Source of the DNA: Bin55 sp963667455
Lineage (GTDB): Bacteria; Pseudomonadota; Gammaproteobacteria; Pseudomonadales; Azotimanducaceae
Assembly (NCBI GenBank): GCA_963667455.2
Contig: CAXXFR010000003.1
Coordinates: 60,391-124,390, forward strand
Length of the DNA: 64,000 nucleotides
Direction of reading: 5' to 3'
A program made the position numbers and the translations under genes. Under the pieces are notes generated by a model, which saw nothing but the letters and a program-made list of their open reading frames with translations, searched no databases and was not told where the DNA came from. Below are positions 19,656 to 28,299 of the stretch, one piece after another. Positions within the stretch are counted from its first letter, which is position 1. Each line of letters opens with the position of its first letter.

Positions 19656-19689
19656 TATTTTGTGCTCCTTAAATTGCTCTTAATGAGGG

Positions 19690-20955
19690 CTAGTCGGCGA
19701 GTACAACGGATTGCCCGTTGCTCAACAAGCTCTCAACTTGCGGTGAGAGATCCGTCACAACAACCTCTCCTCGTTCCAGTCCATCGGAGATGATGCTTCT
19801 TGACCCGTTCTTGCCTGCGACAGTTACTGTACGACGCGACACGGATTTGTTCTCCACGACCCAGACAAAGGTGTCTTCACCACTGTTCAGTACGGCATTT
19901 GCCGGAACTTCAACCCCTGTGGGAATATCCTCTCGGACTAACTCGGTTCCCTCTTCCAAGAATGACACACTGACTCCCATATCTGGAAGCACACGTTCAT
20001 CCTTTTCCAGGAAGCGGATGCGGACTCGAACCGTAGACCGAGCGCGGTCTGCGGTCGGAATGATAGCGATTACCGAGGCCGGTAACCGTGTATCGGGGTA
20101 GGAATTGAGAGTTACGGTGGCAGGTTGATCGGGAGAGACGCGATTGATGTACTTTTCGTTCACATCGACTTGCACTTCGATGGATTCCATGTCCACAATC
20201 GTGCAAATTCCGGTACGGGTGAATCCACCACCTCCCGACACCGGAGAAATCATCTCGCCAGGCTGAGCAGCCTTGGCAATGACAATGCCCGTGAACGGAG
20301 CCCGAATCTTCATGTCGTCCAAGAACTTCCGCTGCAATTCCAATGCAGTCTTGGACACATCGACGGTCTTCTCCAGCCGTTCACGCTGAGCCTCAAAACT
20401 GTCGAGAGCGAGGCGGGCGTTGTCCAGTTCACTCTCACTAGCAAAACCGTCTTGCGCAAGATCCTGAATTCTCTTGACATCTTGCTCCGCTTGGGCAATT
20501 TGCACTTTCACCTCGGTGAGGCGAGCTTCTGTTTCTGCGAGCTGAGCTGCAGACAGGTCATATTGAGTTTGTTCCACGCTGTCGTCGAGGGTTGCTAGCA
20601 ACTGCCCTTCTTCGACAACCATGCCTTCCTCGATGAACACTTCCAAGACTTTGCCGGTTGCCTTCGAGCTAACCGTTGCTTGTCTTCGTGCCACTACATA
20701 ACCAGTACCGTCTAGTACTGCTCCTTCAACGGATCCGACCTGTGGTGCTCGCGCTACCGCGGACTCCACTTCGATTGGAGCATTGCGTTGGAAAACAAGA
20801 ATCGTCGCAACCACAATTGCGATGCCTGCAACGACAGCTATCGACAAAAATGCCCACCACGGGCGAAAACCGCGACGGCGTGGAGCATCACGATCGATCT
20901 TCAAGCCTTCCAGCTTCTGTTCGAGCCCTTCGGAGGATTCGCTCATTGAGCTCAA
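19690..20955 (-). CDS. Periplasmic adaptor (membrane fusion) protein of a MacB-like pump
   Basis: An HlyD/RND-type membrane fusion protein, 421 residues, bridging the inner-membrane permeases and an outer-membrane channel. One membrane anchor lies at residues about 32-53 (AFLSIAVVAGIAIVVATILVF). It is followed by the lipoyl half-motifs (GKVLEVFIEEGMVVEEGQLLATLDD and, after the hairpin, IRAPFTGIVIAKAAQPGEMI), a coiled-coil hairpin at about 120-205, and the beta-barrel domains. Its ATG overlaps the fumarase stop by 4 bases, so translation is probably coupled. No outer-membrane factor gene is in the window. Confidence 0.9.
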   Translation of the reverse strand: MSSMSESSEGLEQKLEGLKIDRDAPRRRGFRPWWAFLSIAVVAGIAIVVATILVFQRNAPIEVESAVARAPQVGSVEGAVLDGTGYVVARRQATVSSKATGKVLEVFIEEGMVVEEGQLLATLDDSVEQTQYDLSAAQLAETEARLTEVKVQIAQAEQDVKRIQDLAQDGFASESELDNARLALDSFEAQRERLEKTVDVSKTALELQRKFLDDMKIRAPFTGIVIAKAAQPGEMISPVSGGGGFTRTGICTIVDMESIEVQVDVNEKYINRVSPDQPATVTLNSYPDTRLPASVIAIIPTADRARSTVRVRIRFLEKDERVLPDMGVSVSFLEEGTELVREDIPTGVEVPANAVLNSGEDTFVWVVENKSVSRRTVTVAGKNGSRSIISDGLERGEVVVTDLSPQVESLLSNGQSVVLAD

Positions 20956-22469
20956 GCGCTACTAGCTGTTGGGATAACGTCGTCGCGCCGCCATTGCACG
21001 GGGCCGGTGCGATGCACCGAATTTCCCGATGAGTCGACCGCGACTACAACAGGCATGTTCTCGACCTCGAACTCGTAGATGGCCTCCATTCCAAGATCGT
21101 CGAACGCCAGCAATTTGGATGCTGTTATGGATTTGGAGACCAGATAGGCAGCCCCGCCGACGGCGATCAGCGAAACAGCGCCATGGTCTCGTATTGCTTC
21201 GATCGCAACCGATCCTCGTTCCGCTTTGCCGATCATTCCGAGCAAGCCCGTCTGCTCCAGCATCTGGCGAGTGAAGCGGTCCATTCGAGTGGCCGTAGTA
21301 GGTCCGGCTGGACCGACGACCTCATCGCCGACTGCATCCACGGGTCCGACGTAGTAGATGAACCGGTTTGTGAAATCGACCGGCAACGATTCGCCCTTGT
21401 TCAGCAAATCGATCAATCGCTTGTGCGCGGCATCCCGACCAGTCAAAATCTTTCCCGACAACAGCAACGTATCACCAGCTCGCCACTCTTGTACGGCACT
21501 CTTGGTCAATCCATCTAGCTGAACTTTTCTCGCACTCGAACTCGGTTCGTAGTCAATGTCCGGCCAAAGCGACAAGTCTGGTGGTTCGAACTTCGCCGGC
21601 CCCGAACCATCCAATTCGAACCGAATGTGTCGCGTGGCCGTGCAATTCGGAATGATCGCTACAGGTTTGTTGGCAGCGTGTGTTGGACACTCGCGAACTT
21701 TGACGTCGAGAACAGTGGTCAGGCCTCCGAGTCCCTGGGCACCTATCCCAAGCGCATTAACCCTCTCAAACAGTTCCAGTCGTAGTTCCTCGGCACGTGA
21801 AATCGGTCCGCGTGCCTGCAACTCCCGAATGTCTATCGGCTCCATCAATGCTTCCTTCGCCATAACCATGGCCTTCTCAGGTGTGCCACCCATTCCGATT
21901 CCCAGGATCCCAGGTGGGCACCAACCACTTCCCATCTTCGGTACGACGCTGAGAATCCAGTCGACCACGGATTCCGATGGTTCCAACACCTTGAAATTGG
22001 CCTTGGCTTCGCTTCCTCCGCCTTTGGCTGCCACCTCGACATCCAATTTGTTCCCTCGAACAACTTTCGTGTGTATTACTGCGGGAGTGTTGTCCCGCGT
22101 GTTGGCGCGAAGTCCGTCCGCATCGGCAACGATCGACCCGCGAAGTGGATTTTCTTCATTGAGATAGGCATCTCGGACCCCTTCGTTCACCATCTCTTCG
22201 ACGCTGAGATCTGACTCCCATTGCAAGTCCATCCCGACTTCAAGGAACACATTGACTATTCCGGTGTCTTGACAGATTGGTCGTTTGCCCAGTGCACACA
22301 TTCGCGAATTCACCAGTACTTGACGGAGCGCGTCTTTCGCTGGAGGTGACTCTTCGGACTCCCATGCGCGGGTCATTGCCTGAATAAAATCTGGCGGATG
22401 GTAGTAGGAGACGAATTGCAGGGCATCGCTAATGCTCTGAATTACGTCGTCTTGCTTGATAACAACCAT
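20952..22469 (-). CDS. fumA: Class I fumarate hydratase
   Basis: An iron-sulphur fumarase of the TCA cycle interconverting fumarate and (S)-malate in the cytoplasm. Residues about 10-280 form the alpha-type domain and 300-505 the beta-type domain in one chain, as in FumA/FumB. The probable [4Fe-4S] cysteines are C66 (ICQDTG), C184 (GWCPPG) and C276 (PNCTATRH), at spacings close to those of E. coli FumA. KGGGSEAK near residue 149 and GPTTATRMD in the C-terminal half are further family blocks. Class I enzymes are oxygen-sensitive. The gene overlaps the export adaptor gene by 4 bases, an unusual operon partner. Confidence 0.92.
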   Translation of the reverse strand: MVVIKQDDVIQSISDALQFVSYYHPPDFIQAMTRAWESEESPPAKDALRQVLVNSRMCALGKRPICQDTGIVNVFLEVGMDLQWESDLSVEEMVNEGVRDAYLNEENPLRGSIVADADGLRANTRDNTPAVIHTKVVRGNKLDVEVAAKGGGSEAKANFKVLEPSESVVDWILSVVPKMGSGWCPPGILGIGMGGTPEKAMVMAKEALMEPIDIRELQARGPISRAEELRLELFERVNALGIGAQGLGGLTTVLDVKVRECPTHAANKPVAIIPNCTATRHIRFELDGSGPAKFEPPDLSLWPDIDYEPSSSARKVQLDGLTKSAVQEWRAGDTLLLSGKILTGRDAAHKRLIDLLNKGESLPVDFTNRFIYYVGPVDAVGDEVVGPAGPTTATRMDRFTRQMLEQTGLLGMIGKAERGSVAIEAIRDHGAVSLIAVGGAAYLVSKSITASKLLAFDDLGMEAIYEFEVENMPVVVAVDSSGNSVHRTGPVQWRRDDVIPTASSA

Positions 22470-22574
22470 AGGATCAAGGTGCTGGTGGAAATGGCTAAAA
22501 GTAGCACGAACTGCCGTTCGCCGGCTATGCGAGTAGCGCTGGTTCCTGTCTCTCTGACCTAGCTCGAAATACGA

Positions 22575-23207
22575 GTGAACTCAAAACGGAGCAACCAGCA
22601 CCTACCTCGGGAATTTTATCGAAACCCGACCACCCACGTGGCAAAGTCTCTGCTCGGCACGACGCTTACCAGCACCATCGACAACCACACGACATCCGGA
22701 GTCATCGTCGAAGTCGAAGCGTACTTGGGATCCGGCGACCCTGCGGCGCATTCTGCAAGAGGTCCTACTCCTCGGACTCAGATTCAATGGGGTGAGCCGG
22801 GGCACGCCTATGTCTACTTTACATACGGCATGCATCACTGTCTCAACTTTGTCACCGAGCCCGCAGGAATCGCGGGTTGTGTGTTGATTCGGGCAATTCA
22901 ACCTATGGTCGGATTGGAACGGATGAAACAACGTCGTGGAGATCCCGCACGTGATACCGACATTGGCAGTGGACCGGCAAAACTCACCTACGCACTTGGA
23001 ATCAAACGCGAGCACAACGGTGCCGACTTGACGAACAGTGTGCTAACAGTTAGTCCCAATCCTGAATTCGCTGTCAGCGAAGTGGCTGTCTCTCCTCGGA
23101 TCGGCATTTCAAAGGGAGTTGAGATGCCCCTTCGATTCTTCTTGCCGGACAATGAGCACGTAAGCCGACATTCGTTCAACAAGCAAGCCAAGATCGAGTC
23201 ATGCTAG
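22575..23207 (+). CDS. mpg: DNA-3-methyladenine glycosylase, AAG/MPG family
   Basis: A base-excision repair enzyme removing alkylated purines such as 3-methyladenine and hypoxanthine. The family's N-terminal block (LPREFYRNPTTHVAKSLLG), the catalytic-glutamate motif IVEVEAYLG, the substrate-pocket block HAYVYFTYGMHHCLNFV and the G-P-A-K-L block (GSGPAKLTYALGI) are all present. The length of 210 residues is normal. A GTG at 22575 is taken as start; no strong Shine-Dalgarno site is seen. The gene stands alone, divergent from fumarase. Confidence 0.9.
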   Translation: MNSKRSNQHLPREFYRNPTTHVAKSLLGTTLTSTIDNHTTSGVIVEVEAYLGSGDPAAHSARGPTPRTQIQWGEPGHAYVYFTYGMHHCLNFVTEPAGIAGCVLIRAIQPMVGLERMKQRRGDPARDTDIGSGPAKLTYALGIKREHNGADLTNSVLTVSPNPEFAVSEVAVSPRIGISKGVEMPLRFFLPDNEHVSRHSFNKQAKIESC

Positions 23208-23264
23208 CTGCCCTGCTCCTTACGAGCACCTGTCCAACGACGATGCAAGTAAACTTTCTTGCTC

Positions 23265-23272
23265 GAGGAGGG
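23265..23272 (+). promoter_or_regulatory. Strong ribosome-binding site fixing the start of the hydrolase-fold gene
   Basis: GAGGAGGG lies 4 bases before the GTG at 23277. It makes this GTG a better start than the upstream in-frame TTG at 23259. It is one of the best Shine-Dalgarno matches in the window. Confidence 0.7.
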
Positions 23273-23276
23273 AAAC

Positions 23277-24074
23277 GTGTCGAACGACTGGTCGTTTGAA
23301 CCCAAGACAGTCGAGCTACCGTCTGGAAAGGTGGCGCTGATCGAGTCGGGATCGGGTTCAAGCATCGTATATTTGCACCACAGTTGGGGTAGCCCCGGTG
23401 CATTGCCGTTCCACGAAAAGCTGGTGGAACAGGGCAATCGGGTCGTAATTCCCGACATGCCGGGATGGGGTGGTTCCGATCGACCGACGTGGGCACGGGA
23501 CGTTCGAGATGTGGCCATTCTGGTTGGTCGATTGTTGGATCGAATTGATTGTGTTCCGAGCACGATCATTGGAGCGGGCTTGGGGGGATTTGTTGCTGCG
23601 GAACTAGCGACCATGAGTCCATCGCGATTCTCCAGTCTTGTGCTGTTCGGCCCCGTTGGACTCCTACCTGAACAAGGCGAGATTCTGGACCAGATGATGC
23701 TCTCGCATCGTAAGTACATCGAGGAGAGTTTTCGTGATCGGGAAACTTACATCGAGCACTTCGGCGAGGAGCCCGCACCGGAAATGCGCCAGCTTTGGGA
23801 TCTTTCGCGTGAAATGACCGCCCGCGTATCGTGGAAACCCTATCTTCACAACCGTCGTCTTCAACCGCTCCTCGATGGCACTTCGATTCCAACGCTGATT
23901 GTGATGGGCGAACAAGACAGGGTTGTTCCACTATCTGTAGCGAGTCAGTTCCTTCAGGCATTGCCGAATGCACAAATGGAGATAGTTCCTGATGCCGGGC
24001 ATCTCGTGGAACTCGAACAACCCGAAGCGGTTGCAAGGCTTGTACTCCAACACATGAAGAGCACCGACACTTAG
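23277..24074 (+). CDS. Alpha/beta-hydrolase-fold protein lacking the nucleophile serine
   Basis: It has the layout of a single-domain alpha/beta hydrolase (about 265 residues). The oxyanion region is HHSWGSPGALPF, then PDMPGWGGSD, the nucleophile elbow, the acid-turn GEQDRVVP and the final histidine in DAGHLVELEQPE. At the nucleophile elbow, where the family has G-x-S-x-G, the sequence reads GAGLGG (codons GGA GCG GGC TTG GGG GGA), so serine is replaced by glycine. The acid and histidine are kept. It may be non-hydrolytic or use another mechanism, for example acting on a cofactor-bound intermediate. It starts a tight plus-strand run with the monooxygenase gene 12 bases downstream and the halogenase-like gene. 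Confidence 0.8.
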   Translation: MSNDWSFEPKTVELPSGKVALIESGSGSSIVYLHHSWGSPGALPFHEKLVEQGNRVVIPDMPGWGGSDRPTWARDVRDVAILVGRLLDRIDCVPSTIIGAGLGGFVAAELATMSPSRFSSLVLFGPVGLLPEQGEILDQMMLSHRKYIEESFRDRETYIEHFGEEPAPEMRQLWDLSREMTARVSWKPYLHNRRLQPLLDGTSIPTLIVMGEQDRVVPLSVASQFLQALPNAQMEIVPDAGHLVELEQPEAVARLVLQHMKSTDT

Positions 24075-24086
24075 GAACACAAGAGC

Positions 24087-25430
24087 ATGTTTATCGGTTA
24101 CTTCACAGAAAGACCCTATCAGGATCCGAACTCAGGCTACTTCGGCGCGACTGGCCGCAGCATTACCGATTTGGGAATGTCCAACGCTTCCTACGATCCG
24201 AAACTCGGTGCGAGACTCTACAACCGCTATCTCGACGAGAAGATCTACGCCGAAGAAATGGGATTCGACGGGCTCATGCTCAACGAGCACCATTCGACTC
24301 CGTTTTGCATGGGCGGAGTCATGAATCTTGAAGCAGCAATCCTTGCGCGAATCACCCACAGAGCGAAGATCGTGCTGCTAGGCAACATCCTTCCGATTTG
24401 GGACGATCCTTTGTTCCTGGCTGAAGAACTAGCTGAAATCGACATGATTTCGGAAGGAAGACTCGTGACCGGATGGGTACGAGGAACTGGGAGGGAAAGC
24501 GTTGCACACAACGCTGCCGCACCCTACAACTGGGAGAGATTTCAGGAAGCCCACGATTTCATCATCGATGCTTGGACCAAACCGGGCCCGTTCCGATGGG
24601 AGGGCGAACACTACAACTTCCGATATGTGAATCCCTGGGCAAAGCCTTATCAGGATCCTCATCCACAGATATGGATTCCGGGCGTGATGAGCCGCAACAC
24701 GGTCGCTTGGGCAGCGGCAAAGCGTTACCCCTATGTGATGCTAGCTACGGAGTTGGAACCGACAAAGGAATCGTACGACTACTACACAGAAGTGGCCAAG
24801 GAACACGGTTACGAAACCGGAACGCAACATCGCGGTTACTTGTTCAAGGTTCACGTCGATGAGACCGAAGAACTGGCGGAGCAAGCCGGCAGGAAGTATG
24901 TTCAAGGTCCTAGCAATCCTTTTCTCGAAGGAAATCAAGGAACCGTCCGACCCTTCATTCAAAACCTGCCAGGACTGACCCAACGCAACAATCTACTTCC
25001 AACGATGCGAAGCTTCGCCGCGGCTGCCTCGCGTGGCAGAGCGGCCCAGCACAAAGCTGAACAGAACAAGGCCTCCACTCCCCCACCCCCGCCTCCCAAG
25101 CGAGACACATATATCGATCAGACCGAGAAGTACAGCATCATTTCCGGTACGCCCAAGACTGTCATTCCTCGAGTTAAGCATGTTCTCGAGACTCTTCGAC
25201 CAGGTTCTATCTTCTTCTGGGATGGCGATGGAGCCATGTCTCACGAGGATTCCATGCGCAGTCTGCGTCTCATGGGTTCGGATGTCATTCCTGCGGTTCG
25301 TGAGATTGCGGAGGAACTGGAATTGAAGAGCCCCTTTGAAGTGGATCCGCAGACCAACAAACCTATCCCATCCGAGACGGACGAGCCGGCGTCTGACATC
25401 TCTCCCTCCGAAGCCGACAGTCACGAATAG
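24087..25430 (+). CDS. Luciferase-like flavin-dependent monooxygenase
   Basis: An LLM-class enzyme that uses reduced flavin and oxygen to oxidise an organic substrate, with a TIM-barrel fold in the cytoplasm. Typical blocks are YAEEMGFDGLMLNEHH near residues 55-70, IVLLGNILPIWDDPLFLAEELAEIDMIS at 95-125, GRLVTGWVRG and PQIWIPG. An insert at about 310-345 contains alanine/arginine-rich sequence and a run of seven prolines. The C-terminal 35 residues are acidic and low-complexity and overlap the next gene. The ATG at 24087 follows an AGGA element (24074-24077). Reduced flavin must come from a separate reductase, which is not adjacent. Confidence 0.88.
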   Translation: MFIGYFTERPYQDPNSGYFGATGRSITDLGMSNASYDPKLGARLYNRYLDEKIYAEEMGFDGLMLNEHHSTPFCMGGVMNLEAAILARITHRAKIVLLGNILPIWDDPLFLAEELAEIDMISEGRLVTGWVRGTGRESVAHNAAAPYNWERFQEAHDFIIDAWTKPGPFRWEGEHYNFRYVNPWAKPYQDPHPQIWIPGVMSRNTVAWAAAKRYPYVMLATELEPTKESYDYYTEVAKEHGYETGTQHRGYLFKVHVDETEELAEQAGRKYVQGPSNPFLEGNQGTVRPFIQNLPGLTQRNNLLPTMRSFAAAASRGRAAQHKAEQNKASTPPPPPPKRDTYIDQTEKYSIISGTPKTVIPRVKHVLETLRPGSIFFWDGDGAMSHEDSMRSLRLMGSDVIPAVREIAEELELKSPFEVDPQTNKPIPSETDEPASDISPSEADSHE

Positions 25431-27018
25431 AAGCGAAGACACACCTCCCGTTGTCGTTATTGGGGGTGGTCCTGCTGGAAGCACAGCTGCAACGCTGCTA
25501 GCTCAACATGGGTTGTCGGTACAGCTATTTGAACAGACTAAATTTCCCCGTCAACACATAGGGGAATCACTCCTTCCAGCGACGTTGGCCACTCTGGAAC
25601 TGACCGGTGTGCTGGACAAGGTGCGCGACGCTGGGTTTGTCGATAAGGCAGGCGCAACCATGATCTGGGGGCAGAAGCGTGAACCTTGGACCTGGTACTT
25701 TCGCGAGACCAACAAAAGGTTTCCAACGTCCTATCAGGTCAACAGACCGGACTTCGATCAGATTTTGTTGGATCACGCTCAAGAGTCGGGCGTGGAGGTC
25801 CACCAAGAAACCAAAGTGGATGAAGTGGTGTTTGATCGAGAACGATGCATCGGGGTCGGTATCGACGGCAACACTGTTGAAGCCGCGTGCGTGATCGATG
25901 CATCGGGGCAGAAGAGCATGCTCGCCACCCAGTTACGCATACGCGAGTGGGACGAGAAGTTTCGCAACCTTGCGGTTTATGGTTACTTCCGAGGTGCGAG
26001 GCACCTGGAAGGCGAAGACGCCGGCAACATCTTGATCGAATCGGTTCGTTCCGGATGGTTGTGGAAGATTCCCCTGAAGAATGACGTCTCCAGCATTGGA
26101 CTAGTTGCCGAACGAGATTCTTCCTTGGCAGACATTCGCAAGACCGGGCTGACTGACTTCTTCCACGCGGGTATTCGTGGATCTAAACGGGTAAGTGACC
26201 TGGTTGCTGACGGGTCTTTGTTAGACGGACCAACTGCAACACGAGATTGGTCTTATCAAGCGTCGCAATTTGCGGGGGATGGATGGGTGTTGGTTGGCGA
26301 TGCTGCCTGCTTCATCGATCCGTTGTTCTCAACCGGTGTGCATCTAGCCGTAAGCGGAGCGTTTATTGCAGCGGCTTACGTAACGACCGCTTTAGCCAAT
26401 CCACCTCTCGCTATTGAAGCCGCTGAGGCCTACGATCGTCTGTACCGTCGCCAATACATGGATTTTCGCGACCTCACACAACTCTGCTATTACGGCAATC
26501 GCGTAGTCGATTCGGACTTTTGGGATTCGCGCAAGTTCGGTGAGCGGTTTCCCTACCTGCCGCGAGAGCAATTTATCCGTACAGTTTCTGGCCAGAATGT
26601 GGCAGGCTACGAACGTTCGCTCTTGTCACAAGTCGAGCTCCCTCCAGAATTTCATTCTGCACTGAACGAGTACGGACCAGCTACAGATTCCATTAACACA
26701 ATGGATGATCGAATCCTTCTTAATCAAGTAGTTACCGCATCGCACGAGGTGGAAGTCGCACAGAGCGTGGTATTCGAAGAAACCGAATTCAAACGGGCGA
26801 CGGTCCTGCGAGGCCCAAGACGCGATGAACTCCCTGTCAGTGAATTTGTTGCTGAACTATTCCGGGCATGCAAGAGACCTGTTCCGGTTTCCGAGGTCAT
26901 TAGCCAATTGTCGAGACGGGCAGGAACTGAATCTGAATATGTACAAGAACTGACACTTCAGGCACTGCGATTGCTAATTCAAGACAGGACGATTCGTTTG
27001 GTTGAAGGAGCCCATTAA
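25336..27018 (+). CDS. Flavin-dependent halogenase-like FAD oxidoreductase
   Basis: An FAD-binding protein of the halogenase/geranylgeranyl-reductase superfamily. The dinucleotide-binding motif VVVIGGGPAGSTAA starts near residue 39, followed by HIGESLLP. A lysine in GFVDKAGA matches the position of the catalytic lysine of phenol/pyrrole-type flavin halogenases. The halogenase signature WxWxIP occurs as WLWKIP in RSGWLWKIPLKN. GDAACFIDPLFSTGVHLA completes the FAD site. The last 100 or so residues resemble a winged-helix tail. A halogenase, or a related hydroxylase, is the best reading; the substrate is unknown. The only common start codon before the FAD motif is TTG at 25336, inside the preceding gene with a 95-base overlap. 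Confidence 0.78.
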   Translation: MKWIRRPTNLSHPRRTSRRLTSLPPKPTVTNRSEDTPPVVVIGGGPAGSTAATLLAQHGLSVQLFEQTKFPRQHIGESLLPATLATLELTGVLDKVRDAGFVDKAGATMIWGQKREPWTWYFRETNKRFPTSYQVNRPDFDQILLDHAQESGVEVHQETKVDEVVFDRERCIGVGIDGNTVEAACVIDASGQKSMLATQLRIREWDEKFRNLAVYGYFRGARHLEGEDAGNILIESVRSGWLWKIPLKNDVSSIGLVAERDSSLADIRKTGLTDFFHAGIRGSKRVSDLVADGSLLDGPTATRDWSYQASQFAGDGWVLVGDAACFIDPLFSTGVHLAVSGAFIAAAYVTTALANPPLAIEAAEAYDRLYRRQYMDFRDLTQLCYYGNRVVDSDFWDSRKFGERFPYLPREQFIRTVSGQNVAGYERSLLSQVELPPEFHSALNEYGPATDSINTMDDRILLNQVVTASHEVEVAQSVVFEETEFKRATVLRGPRRDELPVSEFVAELFRACKRPVPVSEVISQLSRRAGTESEYVQELTLQALRLLIQDRTIRLVEGAH

Positions 27019-27126
27019 CCTGGTAGCCATGTGTCCATCAGGGTCTGTGAAAAGGCAACTACGAAGAGTAGCTTCAATGGGGAGAGAGTCAGAGGGACCT
27101 TGGGCAAGTCGACTACACAAGATGTG

Positions 27127-28233
27127 TCAAACGTTAGGGTTCGCATCGCCAGACAGAGGTCCTGTCAAGGACTGTTCAATTCGATGCAAGGGTAGTCGCA
27201 GCAGCTCCATAGCCTTGGCGATTGAAATATAACGCTCCACAAGAGCCTGATAACAGAGTCGCTCGAACCTCTGGGGTTTTTCAAGCTGACCAGCAAGTTC
27301 AATCGGCTCTAGCGGATCTGGTTCTTCGTCTTTCCATCGTCTTGCGTAGGACCCATGGGCATACTTCAGGGTCTTATCTTCGATGATTCCATATCGGTTG
27401 AGGCAGCTCAGGAGAGCAACGGCACTGATTCCGTACATGCGCTTCAACTGAACTAACTCGTCGTAGCTCAATGCGTTCCTGCGAGTACCAATTTGGCTTT
27501 CGAGATGCGACCGAGTCACGAGAAATGCGCCGGCGAATTCTTCAGCGGCTTTCTCATGATTCACCGGGGAAATTGGATCAAACAAGCAATGCCCGAGCTC
27601 GCGAGCCAGAGTCAAACGCCGAAGTTCGAGCGAGTGTCTCGAATTGACGGCGATCACAGTGATAGGGGAATTGTCGTTCGCATGCCTTACCGAGCAAGCG
27701 ACTCCAGAGATATGTTCAGGTAAGCTCGTCAGCAGCACCTTGAAGCCTAAGACTTCCAGAAGTTCAGTCATATTGGGGATCGGATCGTCCCCAAGATGCC
27801 AACGCTTTCTCAATTCCATTGCCAAGAATTCGGCCTCTCCAATAAAGCCGATGAACAGTCGATTGTTACGAGAGCCACGCCAAGTAAGGCTGACATCTTG
27901 GAGAATGCGTTCGATCGAACAGTAACGCTGAACATGGTCAATGATGGCCAATTCGACCACCGCGAGATCCGCCGGAGAGGCTCGAGTCTCTCTTCGGAAC
28001 TCCAAATCACGCAACTCGAGAACCTGTGCGCTCATGAGGAAGTGATTCGAAACACCAAGTGCTTTTGACAAGACATCCAGTACTCGAGTACCGGGCATCA
28101 TTTCTCCACGCTCGTACTTGCCTATGGCTTGCGCACTGACACGGCTCTGTATCTTGTGGGCTAGAGCACGAAGCGAGAGGTTCGAGCGTCTTCGAGCGAG
28201 TTTGAGACGTTCCCCAAACGAGTTCACTCTCAT
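27127..28233 (-). CDS. XRE-type regulator fused to an ImmA/IrrE-like domain with altered HExxH
   Basis: Residues about 5-65 are a Cro/CI-type helix-turn-helix (GERLKLARRRSNLSLRALAHKI, then AIGKYERGEMMPGTRVLDVLSKALG). Residues about 130-260 match the ImmA/IrrE (COG2856) metallopeptidase fold, where the zinc motif normally reads H-E-L-G-H. Here it is LARELGHCLF: the first zinc-ligand histidine is arginine (R211, codon CGC), while E212, H215 and the downstream glutamate of EKAAEEFAGAFL remain. The peptidase may be inactive or altered. Such proteins usually repress their own neighbourhood and may cleave a partner repressor. It is divergent from the DUF2188 gene across a 66-base interval holding a palindrome that I propose as its operator. 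Confidence 0.85.
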   Translation of the reverse strand: MRVNSFGERLKLARRRSNLSLRALAHKIQSRVSAQAIGKYERGEMMPGTRVLDVLSKALGVSNHFLMSAQVLELRDLEFRRETRASPADLAVVELAIIDHVQRYCSIERILQDVSLTWRGSRNNRLFIGFIGEAEFLAMELRKRWHLGDDPIPNMTELLEVLGFKVLLTSLPEHISGVACSVRHANDNSPITVIAVNSRHSLELRRLTLARELGHCLFDPISPVNHEKAAEEFAGAFLVTRSHLESQIGTRRNALSYDELVQLKRMYGISAVALLSCLNRYGIIEDKTLKYAHGSYARRWKDEEPDPLEPIELAGQLEKPQRFERLCYQALVERYISIAKAMELLRLPLHRIEQSLTGPLSGDANPNV

Positions 28234-28244
28234 AGTCTTAAATT

Positions 28245-28281
28245 GGTTTACAAACTATACTGTTTGTCTAAATTGTAAACC
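28245..28281. promoter_or_regulatory. Palindromic operator in the divergent XRE/DUF2188 interval
   Basis: A perfect 9-base inverted repeat, GGTTTACAA (28245-28253) and TTGTAAACC (28273-28281), flanks an inner inverted pair CAAAC (28251-28255) and GTTTG (28262-28266). A plausible plus-strand promoter is TTTACA (28247-28252), 16 bases, TAAATT (28269-28274), leading to the DUF2188 gene. A TATAGT element reads on the minus strand toward the regulator. The overlap of repeats and promoter is what an autoregulated divergent pair would show. Confidence 0.7.
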
Positions 28282-28299
28282 GAGTGGCACTTCTGCGCT

